Position numbers and translations under genes: made by a program. A stretch of DNA of 64,000 nt from the NCBI GenBank assembly GCA_043814315.1, contig JBDRKE010000010.1, positions 1 through 64,000 of the forward strand, in the 5' to 3' direction. This document shows, in pieces, positions 37,506 through 47,334 of the stretch; position 1 is the stretch's first letter; the number at the start of each line of letters is the position of its first letter. Below the pieces are notes generated by a model. That model was given only the letters and a program-made list of their open reading frames with translations, was not told the origin of the DNA and searched no databases. The DNA is from JBDRKE01 sp043814315 (GTDB taxonomy: Bacteria > Omnitrophota > Gorgyraeia > Gygaellales > Profunditerraquicolaceae).

Positions 37506-38558
37506 ATGTATAAAATCGCAGTTATTCCAGGCGATGGAACGGGCCCTGAGGTTGTCCGTGAAGGCCTGAAGGTCCTAAGCGCCGCAGCCTCTGTGTATAA
37601 ATTTCAATACGAAGCATCGGTTTTTGATTTTGGGGGAGAAAGATATCTAAAGACAGGCAAGACATTAGAGGATAAGGATATTGAAGCATTGAAGAAGTAT
37701 TCAGCGATTTATCTGGGGGCCATCGGGCATCCGGATGTCAAGCCCGGAATCCTGGAAACAGGCATTCTCTTAAGATTGAGATTCTCTTTAGGCCAGTATA
37801 TCAATTTACGGCCGGTAAAACTGTATAATTCTGAATTCTGCCCCTTAAAAGACAAGAAGCCGCAGGATATTGATTTTGTGGTGGTGCGTGAAAACTCAGA
37901 GGGCCTTTATAAAGGTATGGGGGAATTTCAGAAAAAAGGGACCCAAGAAGAGGTGGCTATCCAAATTTCTTATAATACACGTAAAGGTGTTGAGCGTTGC
38001 ATCCGTTACGGCTTTGAATACTGTAAGAAGCGTAACAAAATGAAGAAGCTGACTCTTTGTGGAAAGACGAACGTCCTGACCTATGCCTGGGACCTGTGGC
38101 AGAGGGCTTTTGAAGAAGTTGCCAGAGAGTATCCTGATATAAAGACGGATTACGCGCACGTGGATGCGACCACCATGTGGTTTGTGAAGAACCCGGAGTG
38201 GTTTGACGTCATCGTTACGGACAACATGTTCGGGGATATTATTACGGATTTGGGCGCTATGGTTCAGGGCGGGATGGGTATCGCCGCCGGGGGCAATATT
38301 AATCCCCAAGGCGTCTCGATGTTTGAGCCTATTGGCGGTAGCGCCCCTAAGTATACGGGTAAAAACGTGATTAATCCTCTGGCGGCTATTTGCGCCGCAG
38401 GGATGATGTTGGAGGCTCTAGGTGAAGCGCAGGCAGCGCAAGCCGTGGAAGATGCCGTCATAAAAGTAGTACGAGAGAAATGTAAATCCCTTGCCGCCGG
38501 CAAGATGGGCTATTCGACGTCGGAAGTAGGGGATTTGGTGGTAGAATATCTTAAGTAG
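37506..38558 (+). CDS. leuB: Isopropylmalate/isocitrate dehydrogenase family protein
   Basis: 350 aa from ATG 37506, giving MYKIAVIPGDGTGPEVV; the in-frame TTG at 37473 lies in an ACGAAC-type repeat and would add 11 unlikely residues. It oxidises and decarboxylates 3-isopropylmalate or a related 2-hydroxyacid with NAD. Motifs: IPGDGTGPE, YINLRPVKLY, VVRENSEGLYKG, DATTMWFVKNP, VTDNMFGDIITDLGA and EPIGGSAPKYTGK. The neighbours leuC and leuD argue for leucine or 2-oxoacid elongation. A homoisocitrate or isocitrate role cannot be excluded from sequence. Confidence 0.88.
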   Translation: MYKIAVIPGDGTGPEVVREGLKVLSAAASVYKFQYEASVFDFGGERYLKTGKTLEDKDIEALKKYSAIYLGAIGHPDVKPGILETGILLRLRFSLGQYINLRPVKLYNSEFCPLKDKKPQDIDFVVVRENSEGLYKGMGEFQKKGTQEEVAIQISYNTRKGVERCIRYGFEYCKKRNKMKKLTLCGKTNVLTYAWDLWQRAFEEVAREYPDIKTDYAHVDATTMWFVKNPEWFDVIVTDNMFGDIITDLGAMVQGGMGIAAGGNINPQGVSMFEPIGGSAPKYTGKNVINPLAAICAAGMMLEALGEAQAAQAVEDAVIKVVREKCKSLAAGKMGYSTSEVGDLVVEYLK

Positions 38559-38566
38559 TTTATTCT

Positions 38567-38627
38567 GCTCAAGATCGGGTCTTGAAATTGCTTGGTGCAA
38601 AACAAGTTACAAGACCCGATCTTGAGA
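38567..38627. repeat. GGGTCTTG palindromic repeat, copy A
   Basis: CTCAAGATCGGGTCTTG and CAAGACCCGATCTTGAG are perfect arms of 17 bp around a 25-nt loop beginning AAATTGCTTGG and ending AAGTTA. Outer flanks TTCTG and ATGGCAAGTTTCGGACATTG recur, inverted, around copy B (47393-47464). Confidence 0.85.
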
Positions 38628-38677
38628 TGGCAAGTTTCGGACATTGGGATTTGGGATTTATTCATGAGGTAAGATCA

Positions 38678-39691
38678 ATGAAGAAATATAATGTGGCCGT
38701 GGTGGGGGTGGGGGCGGTAGGGATTGAGATGCTGCGCTGCCTAAAGAAACGCCATTTTCCTATCCAGGAATTGCGGGTATTTGCGCGTTCAGCAAGAGAT
38801 ATTGAACTGGACGGTCAAAAATATTCCGTCCAGCCTGTTTCCGCGGAAGGCTTTGAAGGCATAGATATCGCTTTATTTGCGGGGACTGAAGGCGAAAAGG
38901 GTGCGGCGGTAACCTATGCCGCGGAGGCCGTTAAAAGAGGGTCTGTTGTTATTGATAATGGCGCGGATTTTAGAATGGACCCCGAGGTTCCTTTAGTTGT
39001 TCCTGAAGTCAATGCCAAAGATATAAAGAAACATAAAGGGATTATTGCGAACCCCAATTGTTCTACCATTCAGATGATGGTGGCCTTGTGGCCGATTTAC
39101 AAGAAAGCCGGCATAAAAAGGATCATTGTGACAACGCTGCAAGCTGCATCCGGTGCAGGCAGGGCTGCCGTGAGTCAGCTTAAAGAAGAGACCTCCATTA
39201 TCGCCTCGCGCGGCTTTTCCACTCTCCATGTGCATATCAATAATAAAGCTATGCCCCAGCAGCTTGGCTTTAATGTTTTTCCGCATATCGGCAGCTTCGC
39301 AGAATGCGATTATACGAGCGAGGAATGGAAGCTTGTCCGCGAGACCCACAAAATTATGCATGATAAAAAAATCAAAATATCCGCTACCACGGTAAGGGTT
39401 CCTGTTAGGACCGGACACTCTGAATCTATATATATTGAAACCCATAAATCCATCAGCGAGGACAAAGCCAGAAGCTTTCTTTCCCGCGCCCCCGGCATTA
39501 TCGTCATAGATGATCCGAAGAACAATCTCTATCCTATGCCTAAAGATGTTGAAGGTAAGGATGAGGTATTTGTGGGGCGTATCCGCAGGGATTGTTTCGT
39601 AAAAAATGGCCTATGGTTGTGGGTCGTAGCGGATAACCTGCTTAAAGGCGCTGCTCTCAATGCGGTCCAGATAGCTGAACGTCTCATCTAA
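38678..39691 (+). CDS. asd: Aspartate-semialdehyde dehydrogenase
   Basis: 337 aa from ATG 38678. The longer in-frame ORF from 38582 is coded by the palindromic repeat and is rejected. It reduces aspartyl-phosphate to the semialdehyde for Lys, Thr and Met. Motifs: VAVVGVGAVGIEML, FAGTEGEKGA, IDNGADFRMDP, NPNCSTIQM with catalytic Cys128, TLQAASGAG, VPVRTGHSESIYIE with the active-site His, and GRIRRD at the end. GAGGTAAGATCA precedes the ATG. Confidence 0.94.
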   Translation: MKKYNVAVVGVGAVGIEMLRCLKKRHFPIQELRVFARSARDIELDGQKYSVQPVSAEGFEGIDIALFAGTEGEKGAAVTYAAEAVKRGSVVIDNGADFRMDPEVPLVVPEVNAKDIKKHKGIIANPNCSTIQMMVALWPIYKKAGIKRIIVTTLQAASGAGRAAVSQLKEETSIIASRGFSTLHVHINNKAMPQQLGFNVFPHIGSFAECDYTSEEWKLVRETHKIMHDKKIKISATTVRVPVRTGHSESIYIETHKSISEDKARSFLSRAPGIIVIDDPKNNLYPMPKDVEGKDEVFVGRIRRDCFVKNGLWLWVVADNLLKGAALNAVQIAERLI

Positions 39692-39730
39692 ACTCACCTT
39701 TTTTGATTCCGCAAAATTCTCAGATATTCT

Positions 39731-39759
39731 TTAACTTATTTCTATTTATGTGTTATAAT
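39731..39759 (+). promoter_or_regulatory. Extended -10 promoter upstream of the pilus-control gene
   Basis: TTAACT (39731-39736), a 17-bp spacer and TATAAT (39754-39759) preceded by TGT, an extended -10. The start codon at 39818 has no clear ribosome-binding site. Confidence 0.6.
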
Positions 39760-39817
39760 AAATAATTAAATTTGATTTAACTAAAAAACCTTTTTTTAGT
39801 TATCCATTAACGCCTCT

Positions 39818-42800
39818 ATGGATAATATTCAGAACCCACAGAAAGAACCAGCAAAAGATATTCGTTTTGAAACCCCCACCTTTATTGACCCCTTAACCGG
39901 GATGTATAACCGGTATTACCTGTTTCAATTCCTTCCCAAAGAGCTGGAAAAAGCAAGATTAGGCAATTATCCTTTGGCTTTTCTTATGATTGACTTGGAC
40001 GGGTTTAAAAAGATCAATGATACGCATGGACATCTCTGCGGAGACGAGGTTTTAAAACAGCTTTCCGGAATTTTTAAGATGAGAATCAGAGCCACGGATG
40101 CGATGGTACGCTACGCCGGTGATGAATTTGCGCTTCTTTTGCCTGCGGCGAATACAGAGAAAGCCAAGCTTATAGCGCAGCAATTAATCGATGACGTACG
40201 CAACTTTAAATTCAAGGGGCCGGACAATCAGGAGCTACATAACACGTTGAGCATCGGTTACGCTATCTTTCCTGTTGACGCGGATGAACAATTCAAGTTG
40301 ATTGACCTGGCGGATAAGGCCCTCTATCTGTCAAAACAAAAAGGCAAAAACCGGGTCAGCTATGCTAAGGATGTGACCCTGGAGGAAGTCAGTTCCTTGG
40401 TAGCTATGGATGCCTTCCCCTGCCGGAATTTTATTGACCGGGAACAAGAGCTGAATAAGCTTAAGCAGATTTATGAAATAGTCCTTGTTTCTAATTCGCT
40501 TCAAGCTGCGTGTGTTTCAGGCTCAACCGGCATAGGCAAGAGCAGGATGCTTAGTGAACTCAGGAATCACCTACAGGATAAAGCGGCCATCATCAATTGC
40601 GAGGGAACCCTGAGGCACGTGCAGGATCCGTATCATGCCCTTGCCCAAGGAATCGGGGATTATCTGGAAAGAATAAAGATGGATAGCTTGGACGTAAAAA
40701 CAATTCTTTCTAGGGTACCATTTGAAGAATTGGCGGAACTGAGCCTGTTGGTTCCCCAGCTGGCAGGCCTGGTTGAGAAGCCCCAGCGCCCCGGGCTCGA
40801 TAATAAGGCCCGTTTTCTGTTGTTTAAAGCTTTTCTGGACTTTTTATTTGAGCTAAACAAGCTTTCACCTGTTCTGCTGGTTTTTGACGATGTCCAATTT
40901 GTAGACAAGGCGAGTCTTGAGCTCGCAAGGTATCTCATTAAACAGGAAAAGAATAAGAAAATGTATCTTGTATTTTCTCTGAATCAGGAGAAATGGGTGG
41001 AATTAAACAAGGAAAGCGGCTTTCACGAATTATGGCCACAGATCAAATCCGGCGATAATTTCACAGAGATCATTCTCGGGAATCTTTCTAAAGATGACTT
41101 GGTTAAGATGATTAACGTCATTTTTCCCAATTTAGGGGATTCCAGGGACTTTTTGGAAATAATGTACAGCACCACGTCAGGGAATCCCTGTTTTGTGGAA
41201 GAAATATTAAAATCCTTGCTGGAAAGTGGGTATATTATTTATCAAGAAGGCCATTGGCACTTGACCAAAGAAATAACCCCTCAGGATATTCCGGCCTCGC
41301 TTGAAGACGTGGTCAAAAGAAGAGTGAAAAATCTTGATGAAGAGACGAAGGAGATGATTCTCCAGGCAGCCGTTATCGGAGAAGCTTTTGATATGGATCT
41401 TTTAAAAAAGATGGGAAATCAAAACGAGGGATTCTTGCTGGAGCTGGTTCATCGTGCCAAAAAGATGCGCTTAGTCGATGAGAGGGATGTAGGTAAGTTT
41501 CAGTTTACCCACAAGAACGTGCAGGATGCCCTTTACAGCGAGTTGGGCGAGAGCCAGCGTAAGGAGCTTCACTACAGGATTGCCCAGACGCTAGCCGAAC
41601 AGCATAAAGATAACCTCTACAATGTTGCCGGAGAATTGGCTTTTCATTTCAGCAAGGCGCCGCAAAACGAAGATACGCTTAAATACAACAGGGTTTTCTC
41701 GAATATGACTTCGGAGTTATTTGATTCTTACGAGATTATGGAAAGCCTGCAGAAGCTGGCCGAAGAAATCATATCGGGTGAAAAAGTTGAGCCTATCGTT
41801 GAAATCACTGATGAAACAAGGGGGCAAGTGTTTTGTTTTATCGCAACGGTTCTGGGGGCTATTAAGAATTTCCGTCTCTATCCGTCTCACAGTTCTATGA
41901 GGGGCATAAGCATAAAGGAAGCCTACGAAGTACTCCGCGATATCTTTGACAGTAAGCAGGCAGAACGCATCGATATCAGCGAGGTAGAAAAGAGCCTGGT
42001 CATTAACGCCAAACGGATTTTTCCGAAAGAGCTTAGAAGGACAAACATCGAAGATCTTCTGTATCTTATCATGGACCGAAATATCAAAACGATTTCTTTT
42101 GCTAAAGGTTTGCAGGAGAAAGAGTTGAATAGCCTTATCGGATACCTCAGCCTCGATTATCAGGAAGTGATGAACCTGGGCAGCTGGAAAGACTTGCTTA
42201 AAAAAGAACACATAACTCATATTAAGATAGACGAGATAAAATTTACTCCTGTCGGGTGTTTAGGAAAACCGGGTTTCGAAGATAAGGGTAAACTGCAGGA
42301 TGCCATGCTCATGGAATTCTTAATGGGTAAACTGGACCCCACGGCCGCAGATAAATCAGGAATATTAAAGGCTATGAGAAACGATCCCCAGAAATTAGCC
42401 AAGGCGATCATGGAGATTGCTGAGAATGCAACAGCGCAAGGAGAGGCGGGGGATAAGGCGCAGGTCGTCAACAAGCTTATAGGCAAGATGCATGATGAGG
42501 TTCTGACGGGTCAGCCCTTAGATAATTATGCGCGTGATTTGGCCAAAGTGATACTTGAGTTAGAGCCGGGATTAAGGAATAAGGTGATTCGTACGAAATT
42601 AGATAGTTCTGACCCCGGGGAAAAAGAGATGATGGAAAATGTAATGGTCGCCATACCGGATGAAGTTATCGTGGATATTATGGCTGAGGAGTATCGAAGA
42701 AATGCCGATAATCTATTGAAAGTAAGAGATTTCATTAAGGAAATGATCCCGGATGAATCCAGAAAAAAAATTCTTTTACCCAAATTGGAAGCCAAATTAA

Positions 42801-43900
42801 CAGAGTTGAATGCGAGCCGCGAAGAGGCATCTTTCCTTGTAGATAAACTCAAATGGGAGGAGCTGCCTGTTGATAAAAAAGTAAGCACTCTTATGGCATC
42901 ATCAAAAGAGGGGAATTTTTTAGTAGAGAAGCCGAAGATAAAAGAGGTCTTGCAGCAGCTAAATGCCGCGCATAAGAAAGAGGAATTAGAAAATAGCGTA
43001 TCCCAGCTATTCTCTTCAGCCAAACAACTGAGTTCTTTGGACCGCAAACAACTATTGGGCGTTATCGCTGATTTTGTAAAAATGGATTTTGCCAGTGATG
43101 CCCGCGAAGCTCTCGGTGTCATTGCGCGGACGGAAACTCTTTTAAAGAGATTAAAAACGGAAAAAGATCAGGAGGCCTTAAGGTTCCTTCTTGATATTTT
43201 TAGAGATATCATCCGTGATTTTGTGAAAAAATTTCAAGAAGCGAAGGATATTTTGGTGTTAGAAAATCCCTGGGCGAAGAATTATGGGCTGTTTGTTAAC
43301 CGGCTTTTCTCTGCGCTCTTGGTGAGGCTCAGGCTCAATGAGGAAGCCGAGCGCGCCCTGAATGAGACGGTAAAGAACTTTATCTTGGAGATTGCGCGTG
43401 ATAACTTTCTGGATATCCTGATTTATTGTTTTATCAATAGCAGCGCCCCGGAACCTTACGACATGAAGGAGTTTTACCAGTGGATGGGAGAGCCTCTCAC
43501 GGACGGCCTCATTCATATGGAAACAGAGAGAGTGAACAGGATAACAGACCTTTTTAAGAAATACGTTTTTCAGACCAAGATTATTAAGATATTAACGGAT
43601 TTAGGGGAGGGCTCTATCGGCAGACTGAAATTGCTGGCTTATGAGGCCACGAAAAAAAGAGAGGTGAATCTTGCTTTGATAGAGTTGATGGGGTATCTCA
43701 AGAATGAAGCCCTGATTGAGAGCATTTCGGCCTTTTTAGATTTCAAGGAGGCTTTTGTCCGTAGGAGCGCTATCCTGGCTTTGAGCGAAATCGCATCGGA
43801 AAAAAGCCGGGAGATTCTTTCCTCTGTAACCAGGGAAGATAAAGATAAAGCTATTCGTGTTTTTGCAGGTGAGCAGCTAAGAAAAGTTCAGGAGGGTTAA
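39818..43900 (+). CDS. GGDEF - AAA ATPase - HEAT-repeat regulator
   Basis: 1360 aa, cytoplasmic, no signal. Residues about 20-185 are a GGDEF diguanylate-cyclase-like domain with IDLDGFKKIND and RYAGDEF (AGDEF at 100-104 instead of GGDEF). From about 205, FIDREQELNKLKQIYE opens an AfsR/MalT-like ATPase with Walker A GSTGIGKS (235-242) and Walker B LLVFDDVQFVD. A winged-helix/TPR-like middle follows (FQFTHKNVQDAL). The C-terminal third has long helices and ends in HEAT-like repeats (FVRRSAILALSEIASEKSRE). It is 6 bases before a GspE N-terminal-domain gene, so it probably senses a signal and controls the secretion/pilus ATPases. Whether it makes c-di-GMP is uncertain given the altered motif. 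Confidence 0.8.
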   Translation: MDNIQNPQKEPAKDIRFETPTFIDPLTGMYNRYYLFQFLPKELEKARLGNYPLAFLMIDLDGFKKINDTHGHLCGDEVLKQLSGIFKMRIRATDAMVRYAGDEFALLLPAANTEKAKLIAQQLIDDVRNFKFKGPDNQELHNTLSIGYAIFPVDADEQFKLIDLADKALYLSKQKGKNRVSYAKDVTLEEVSSLVAMDAFPCRNFIDREQELNKLKQIYEIVLVSNSLQAACVSGSTGIGKSRMLSELRNHLQDKAAIINCEGTLRHVQDPYHALAQGIGDYLERIKMDSLDVKTILSRVPFEELAELSLLVPQLAGLVEKPQRPGLDNKARFLLFKAFLDFLFELNKLSPVLLVFDDVQFVDKASLELARYLIKQEKNKKMYLVFSLNQEKWVELNKESGFHELWPQIKSGDNFTEIILGNLSKDDLVKMINVIFPNLGDSRDFLEIMYSTTSGNPCFVEEILKSLLESGYIIYQEGHWHLTKEITPQDIPASLEDVVKRRVKNLDEETKEMILQAAVIGEAFDMDLLKKMGNQNEGFLLELVHRAKKMRLVDERDVGKFQFTHKNVQDALYSELGESQRKELHYRIAQTLAEQHKDNLYNVAGELAFHFSKAPQNEDTLKYNRVFSNMTSELFDSYEIMESLQKLAEEIISGEKVEPIVEITDETRGQVFCFIATVLGAIKNFRLYPSHSSMRGISIKEAYEVLRDIFDSKQAERIDISEVEKSLVINAKRIFPKELRRTNIEDLLYLIMDRNIKTISFAKGLQEKELNSLIGYLSLDYQEVMNLGSWKDLLKKEHITHIKIDEIKFTPVGCLGKPGFEDKGKLQDAMLMEFLMGKLDPTAADKSGILKAMRNDPQKLAKAIMEIAENATAQGEAGDKAQVVNKLIGKMHDEVLTGQPLDNYARDLAKVILELEPGLRNKVIRTKLDSSDPGEKEMMENVMVAIPDEVIVDIMAEEYRRNADNLLKVRDFIKEMIPDESRKKILLPKLEAKLTELNASREEASFLVDKLKWEELPVDKKVSTLMASSKEGNFLVEKPKIKEVLQQLNAAHKKEELENSVSQLFSSAKQLSSLDRKQLLGVIADFVKMDFASDAREALGVIARTETLLKRLKTEKDQEALRFLLDIFRDIIRDFVKKFQEAKDILVLENPWAKNYGLFVNRLFSALLVRLRLNEEAERALNETVKNFILEIARDNFLDILIYCFINSSAPEPYDMKEFYQWMGEPLTDGLIHMETERVNRITDLFKKYVFQTKIIKILTDLGEGSIGRLKLLAYEATKKREVNLALIELMGYLKNEALIESISAFLDFKEAFVRRSAILALSEIASEKSREILSSVTREDKDKAIRVFAGEQLRKVQEG

Positions 43901-43906
43901 AGACAG

Positions 43907-44380
43907 GTGTCTTTCTACAGGACGACAAAAACAGAAATCGGAAAGTTTCTTTTGCAAAAAGGCCTCATCACAGCTGTTCAGCTTCAGGAGGCCTTGGCTC
44001 TTCAGCGCCACAAAGAGAAGGGTAAGCCTTTAGGCCAGATCCTCATAGAATTGGGTTATTTGGTCCGCGATGACTTGTGTTTTGTCCTGGCCATTCAATC
44101 AGGGTACCCTTATATTGACATCAGAAGGTGCCTGATAGATGCAGAAACCCTTTCTCTGATACCGGAGATTATGATCAGGAAATACCGGGTATTTCCGATA
44201 GACAAGATTCAGGATGTCGTGACCATTGCGATGGTTAATCCTTTAGATAGCGGTGTGATCGAACAGATTCAGGAAATGCTTAAAAGCAACATAAAGGTTT
44301 TTTTAACGTCATCCAACGACCTGGCAGAATTGATTTCGCGGTATTTTGTAAAAACGAAAGGCCCGCAAGAATCCGAATAG
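43907..44380 (+). CDS. Free-standing GspE/PilB N-terminal (MshEN-like) domain protein
   Basis: 157 aa with a GTG start. Two MshEN-type halves are visible: EIGKFLLQKGLITAVQLQEA and PLGQILIELGYLVRDDL, followed by GYPYIDIRRCLID and RKYRVFPIDKIQDVVTIAMVNP of the T2SSE N-domain. In classical GspE/PilB this domain is fused to the ATPase; here the ATPase follows as a separate gene 4 bases on. MshEN domains can bind c-di-GMP through an RLG motif; the first half has EIG, so binding is doubtful. Confidence 0.82.
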   Translation: MSFYRTTKTEIGKFLLQKGLITAVQLQEALALQRHKEKGKPLGQILIELGYLVRDDLCFVLAIQSGYPYIDIRRCLIDAETLSLIPEIMIRKYRVFPIDKIQDVVTIAMVNPLDSGVIEQIQEMLKSNIKVFLTSSNDLAELISRYFVKTKGPQESE

Positions 44381-44383
44381 CCG

Positions 44384-45625
44384 ATGAAAAATATCCCGCA
44401 GGATGAATTTAAAGCCCAGGAGAGAATAGGATTTGAGATTTCCAAAAAGCTCCTTGAGCAGGATCCTTTGGTGCGTACGGTAGCTGAGATTATCAGCGAC
44501 GGCATCTCCAAGCGCGCCAGCGATATCCTCATTGAGCCCTTGCAGGATCAACTACAGGTCCGTTATCGCATAGATGGAGTGCTCTATAAAAACCTATCTT
44601 TAGACAAAACCTTGCATGAAGGGGTTATCAGTAGGATTAAAGTCATGTCTGGATTAGACATCAGCGAGCACCGTCTGCCCCAGGATGGCCGGTTTAAGAT
44701 GGTTTTCTCTGAGAAAGAAGTAGATACGCGGGTTTCCGTTATCCCGACGCACTTAGGAGAAAAGATTGCCTTGAGGGTACTTGATAAAGAAACCATTATT
44801 CTTGATATCGCTAAGTTAGGCCTGGACACGCGCTCCTTAGAATTATTCAAGCGTAATCTCCATAAGCCTTATGGAATGATCCTTGTGTGCGGGCCCACCG
44901 GTTCCGGCAAGACCACTACACTCTACGCGGCTTTAAAATACATTGATTCTATTGAAAGAAATATTGTTACCGTAGAAGACCCTATTGAATACCAGATCAG
45001 CGGCATCAATCAAGTGTCCGTTCGTGAGGATATCGGCTTGACCTTTGCCTCGAGCCTGCGCTCTATTTTAAGACAGGACCCCAATATCATTCTCGTAGGA
45101 GAGATCAGGGATTCTGAGACTGCAGATATCGCCGTCAAAGCCGCTTTAACAGGCCACCTGATCCTAAGCACTCTCCATACCACCTCTGCCACAGCCTCCA
45201 TTATCAGGCTGGTCAATATGGGGGTTGAGCCTTTCCTGATTGCCTCCAGTTGTCTTTTAATGGCTTCGCAAGTTCTGGTGCGCGCACTCTGTCACCAGTG
45301 CAAAGAGAGCTACCATCCTCCGGAAATGTTCCTGAATGAACTTAAAAACCTTAATATCGAAGTTCCGAATGACCTGGTGCTTTACCGGCCCAAGGGCTGT
45401 AGTTTCTGCAGTCAGACAGGATTTAAGGGCAGGGTGGCGATTATGGAGAGCTTAGAGATAACCAATAATATAACGGAATTGATTATTAAAGGGGCTTCGG
45501 AAAAGGATTTCAAAGAGAGAGCCAAGGGAGAAGGCCTGAGGACTCTAAGAGAGAATGGCTTAGGGATCGTCCTTAATGGAAAGACGTCCTTTGAGGAGAT
45601 TTTAAGAGTGAGTACTTCTACCTGA
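44384..45625 (+). CDS. GspE/PilB-family secretion ATPase, lacking the N-terminal domain
   Basis: 413 aa hexameric motor ATPase for pilus extension or type II secretion. Motifs: ASDILIEPLQDQLQVRYRIDG (N2 domain), GPTGSGKTTTLYAAL (Walker A), Asp box TVEDPIEYQ, Walker B LVGEIRDSETADIA, His box LSTLHTT, and a tetracysteine zinc site, CHQC and CSFC. It begins 4 bases after the stand-alone N-domain gene, so together they equal one split GspE. Confidence 0.92.
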   Translation: MKNIPQDEFKAQERIGFEISKKLLEQDPLVRTVAEIISDGISKRASDILIEPLQDQLQVRYRIDGVLYKNLSLDKTLHEGVISRIKVMSGLDISEHRLPQDGRFKMVFSEKEVDTRVSVIPTHLGEKIALRVLDKETIILDIAKLGLDTRSLELFKRNLHKPYGMILVCGPTGSGKTTTLYAALKYIDSIERNIVTVEDPIEYQISGINQVSVREDIGLTFASSLRSILRQDPNIILVGEIRDSETADIAVKAALTGHLILSTLHTTSATASIIRLVNMGVEPFLIASSCLLMASQVLVRALCHQCKESYHPPEMFLNELKNLNIEVPNDLVLYRPKGCSFCSQTGFKGRVAIMESLEITNNITELIIKGASEKDFKERAKGEGLRTLRENGLGIVLNGKTSFEEILRVSTST

Positions 45626-45638
45626 TAAAACCTTTAAG

Positions 45639-47330
45639 ATGGACTTGGATAAATTTAAAAAGATTTTACAATCCTTAAAGCTTTCAAAATCGCAGTTTCC
45701 GGTTGACGATACCGCGCAGGTTTTGCAGCCGCATATGAAAGAGGCCCAGGAAGAAGAAAACATGCTCTCTCTGGCCAAGGAGCTTGACATTCCTCCCATC
45801 AGGCTCTCTAAATACCTGATTGATATAAAATTACTGGAATTAATCCCTGAGGAGACGGCACGCACGTATTACATGATTCCGTTGGCAAGACTGGAGCAGA
45901 GAGTGACCATTGCCGTTGTCGACCCGTTTAATATTGTGGTAATTGATATGGCCAAGTCTTTGTTTCAGACGGAGATCTATGTGGTTATTGCGACGGCCTC
46001 GGATATCACCAGGGCCATCAATAAATATTACACTATGCTGTCTCTGGAGGGCCAGCCCGCTCCGGTTGTTTCTTCCCTGTCTTTAAAAGAAGACGCTGTC
46101 AAGATTGAGGCTGTGGTGACTCAAGAGGAGGCAGAGGAAGATATTGTTGAAATACAGAAGAGGGTCCAAGAAGCACCCATCATTCAGTTAGTCAATACGA
46201 TCTTTAGTGAGGCGCTCAAATTAAGAGCCAGCGATATCCATATTGAACCCTTTCCAGAACAGACACGGATGAGATACCGCATTGACGGTATTTTGCATGA
46301 GATGCAGGCGATCCCTAAAGACTTGGAAAGGGCTGTGATTGCCAGGATTAAGATCATGTCCAATCTGGATATCACTCAGAGAAGGCTGCCTCAGGACGGC
46401 AGGCTTTCCTTAAACTTAGAAAAAAAAGAACTCGATTGCCGCGTTTCCATCCTTCCCGTGCACTCCGGAGAGAAGGCGGTTTTGCGTTTGTTAGAAAAAG
46501 GGGCCATGCTGATCGATTTGGAAAAGTTGGGTTTTTCTCCCAGCGCTTATGGAGCCTTTAAAAAAGCCGTCACCCAGCCGCACGGCATGATCCTCTTGAC
46601 CGGCCCCACCGGCAGCGGGAAATCCACCACGCTTTACGCGATGTTAAATACACTGGACAGGATAGAAAAGAATATCATCACCATCGAGGATCCTGTGGAG
46701 TATCAGATGGCCGGCATCACCCAGATTCACGTAAAGCCCGAAATTAACCTGACCTTTGCCAAGGCACTGAGGTCCATCTTGCGGCAGAATCCCAATATCA
46801 TTATGATCGGCGAAATAAGGGATTTTGAGACCGTTGATATAGCCATGAAGGCCGCCTTGACAGGCCACCTCATTTTGAGCACGCTCCATACAAATGATGC
46901 CCCCAGCGCCATTGTGCGGCTGATGAATATGCAGGTAGAGCCGTTTTTGATTTCCTACACTTTATTGCTTGTGGCAGCGCAAAGGTTGTGCCGCAGGATT
47001 TGTTCCTTCTGTAAAGAGCCTTATAATTTTCCAGCCGAGAATCTTTTGGGGTTGCCGCCTGACGTCACTCAAAAAATCGTTACGTTATATAAAGGAAAAG
47101 GCTGTGCGCGTTGTAATCATACGGGATACTATGGTAGAATCCCGGTTGTTCAGGCCTTACTGATTGATGATACGATACGGGAGATGATCTTAAAAAAGGT
47201 TCCGCTTATTGAGATACGCGATTATGCGCACACTCAAGGCATGAAAACACTAAGAGAGGATGCGATAGAAAAAGTCCTAAAGGGAGAGATTTCTTTAGAA
47301 GAGGCCCTTCGCATCACGCCTGAGGGATAG
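45639..47330 (+). CDS. GspE/PilB-family secretion ATPase, full length
   Basis: 563 aa with the N-terminal T2SSE_N domain (residues about 40-145: LDIPPIRLSKYLIDIKLLELIPEE) and a complete ATPase: SDIHIEPFPEQTRMRYRIDG, GPTGSGKSTTLYAML, TIEDPVEYQ, IGEIRDFETVDIA and LSTLHTND. The zinc cysteines are CSFC and CARC. It is clearly a paralogue of the previous ATPase. It may drive the pseudopilus while the other drives extension, but the roles cannot be separated by sequence. Confidence 0.93.
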   Translation: MDLDKFKKILQSLKLSKSQFPVDDTAQVLQPHMKEAQEEENMLSLAKELDIPPIRLSKYLIDIKLLELIPEETARTYYMIPLARLEQRVTIAVVDPFNIVVIDMAKSLFQTEIYVVIATASDITRAINKYYTMLSLEGQPAPVVSSLSLKEDAVKIEAVVTQEEAEEDIVEIQKRVQEAPIIQLVNTIFSEALKLRASDIHIEPFPEQTRMRYRIDGILHEMQAIPKDLERAVIARIKIMSNLDITQRRLPQDGRLSLNLEKKELDCRVSILPVHSGEKAVLRLLEKGAMLIDLEKLGFSPSAYGAFKKAVTQPHGMILLTGPTGSGKSTTLYAMLNTLDRIEKNIITIEDPVEYQMAGITQIHVKPEINLTFAKALRSILRQNPNIIMIGEIRDFETVDIAMKAALTGHLILSTLHTNDAPSAIVRLMNMQVEPFLISYTLLLVAAQRLCRRICSFCKEPYNFPAENLLGLPPDVTQKIVTLYKGKGCARCNHTGYYGRIPVVQALLIDDTIREMILKKVPLIEIRDYAHTQGMKTLREDAIEKVLKGEISLEEALRITPEG

Positions 47331-47334
47331 ACAT

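Noticed and set aside
38582..38677. Extended start of asd coded by the palindromic repeat
   Set aside because: The residues come from repeat copy A; ATG 38678 gives the standard Asd start.
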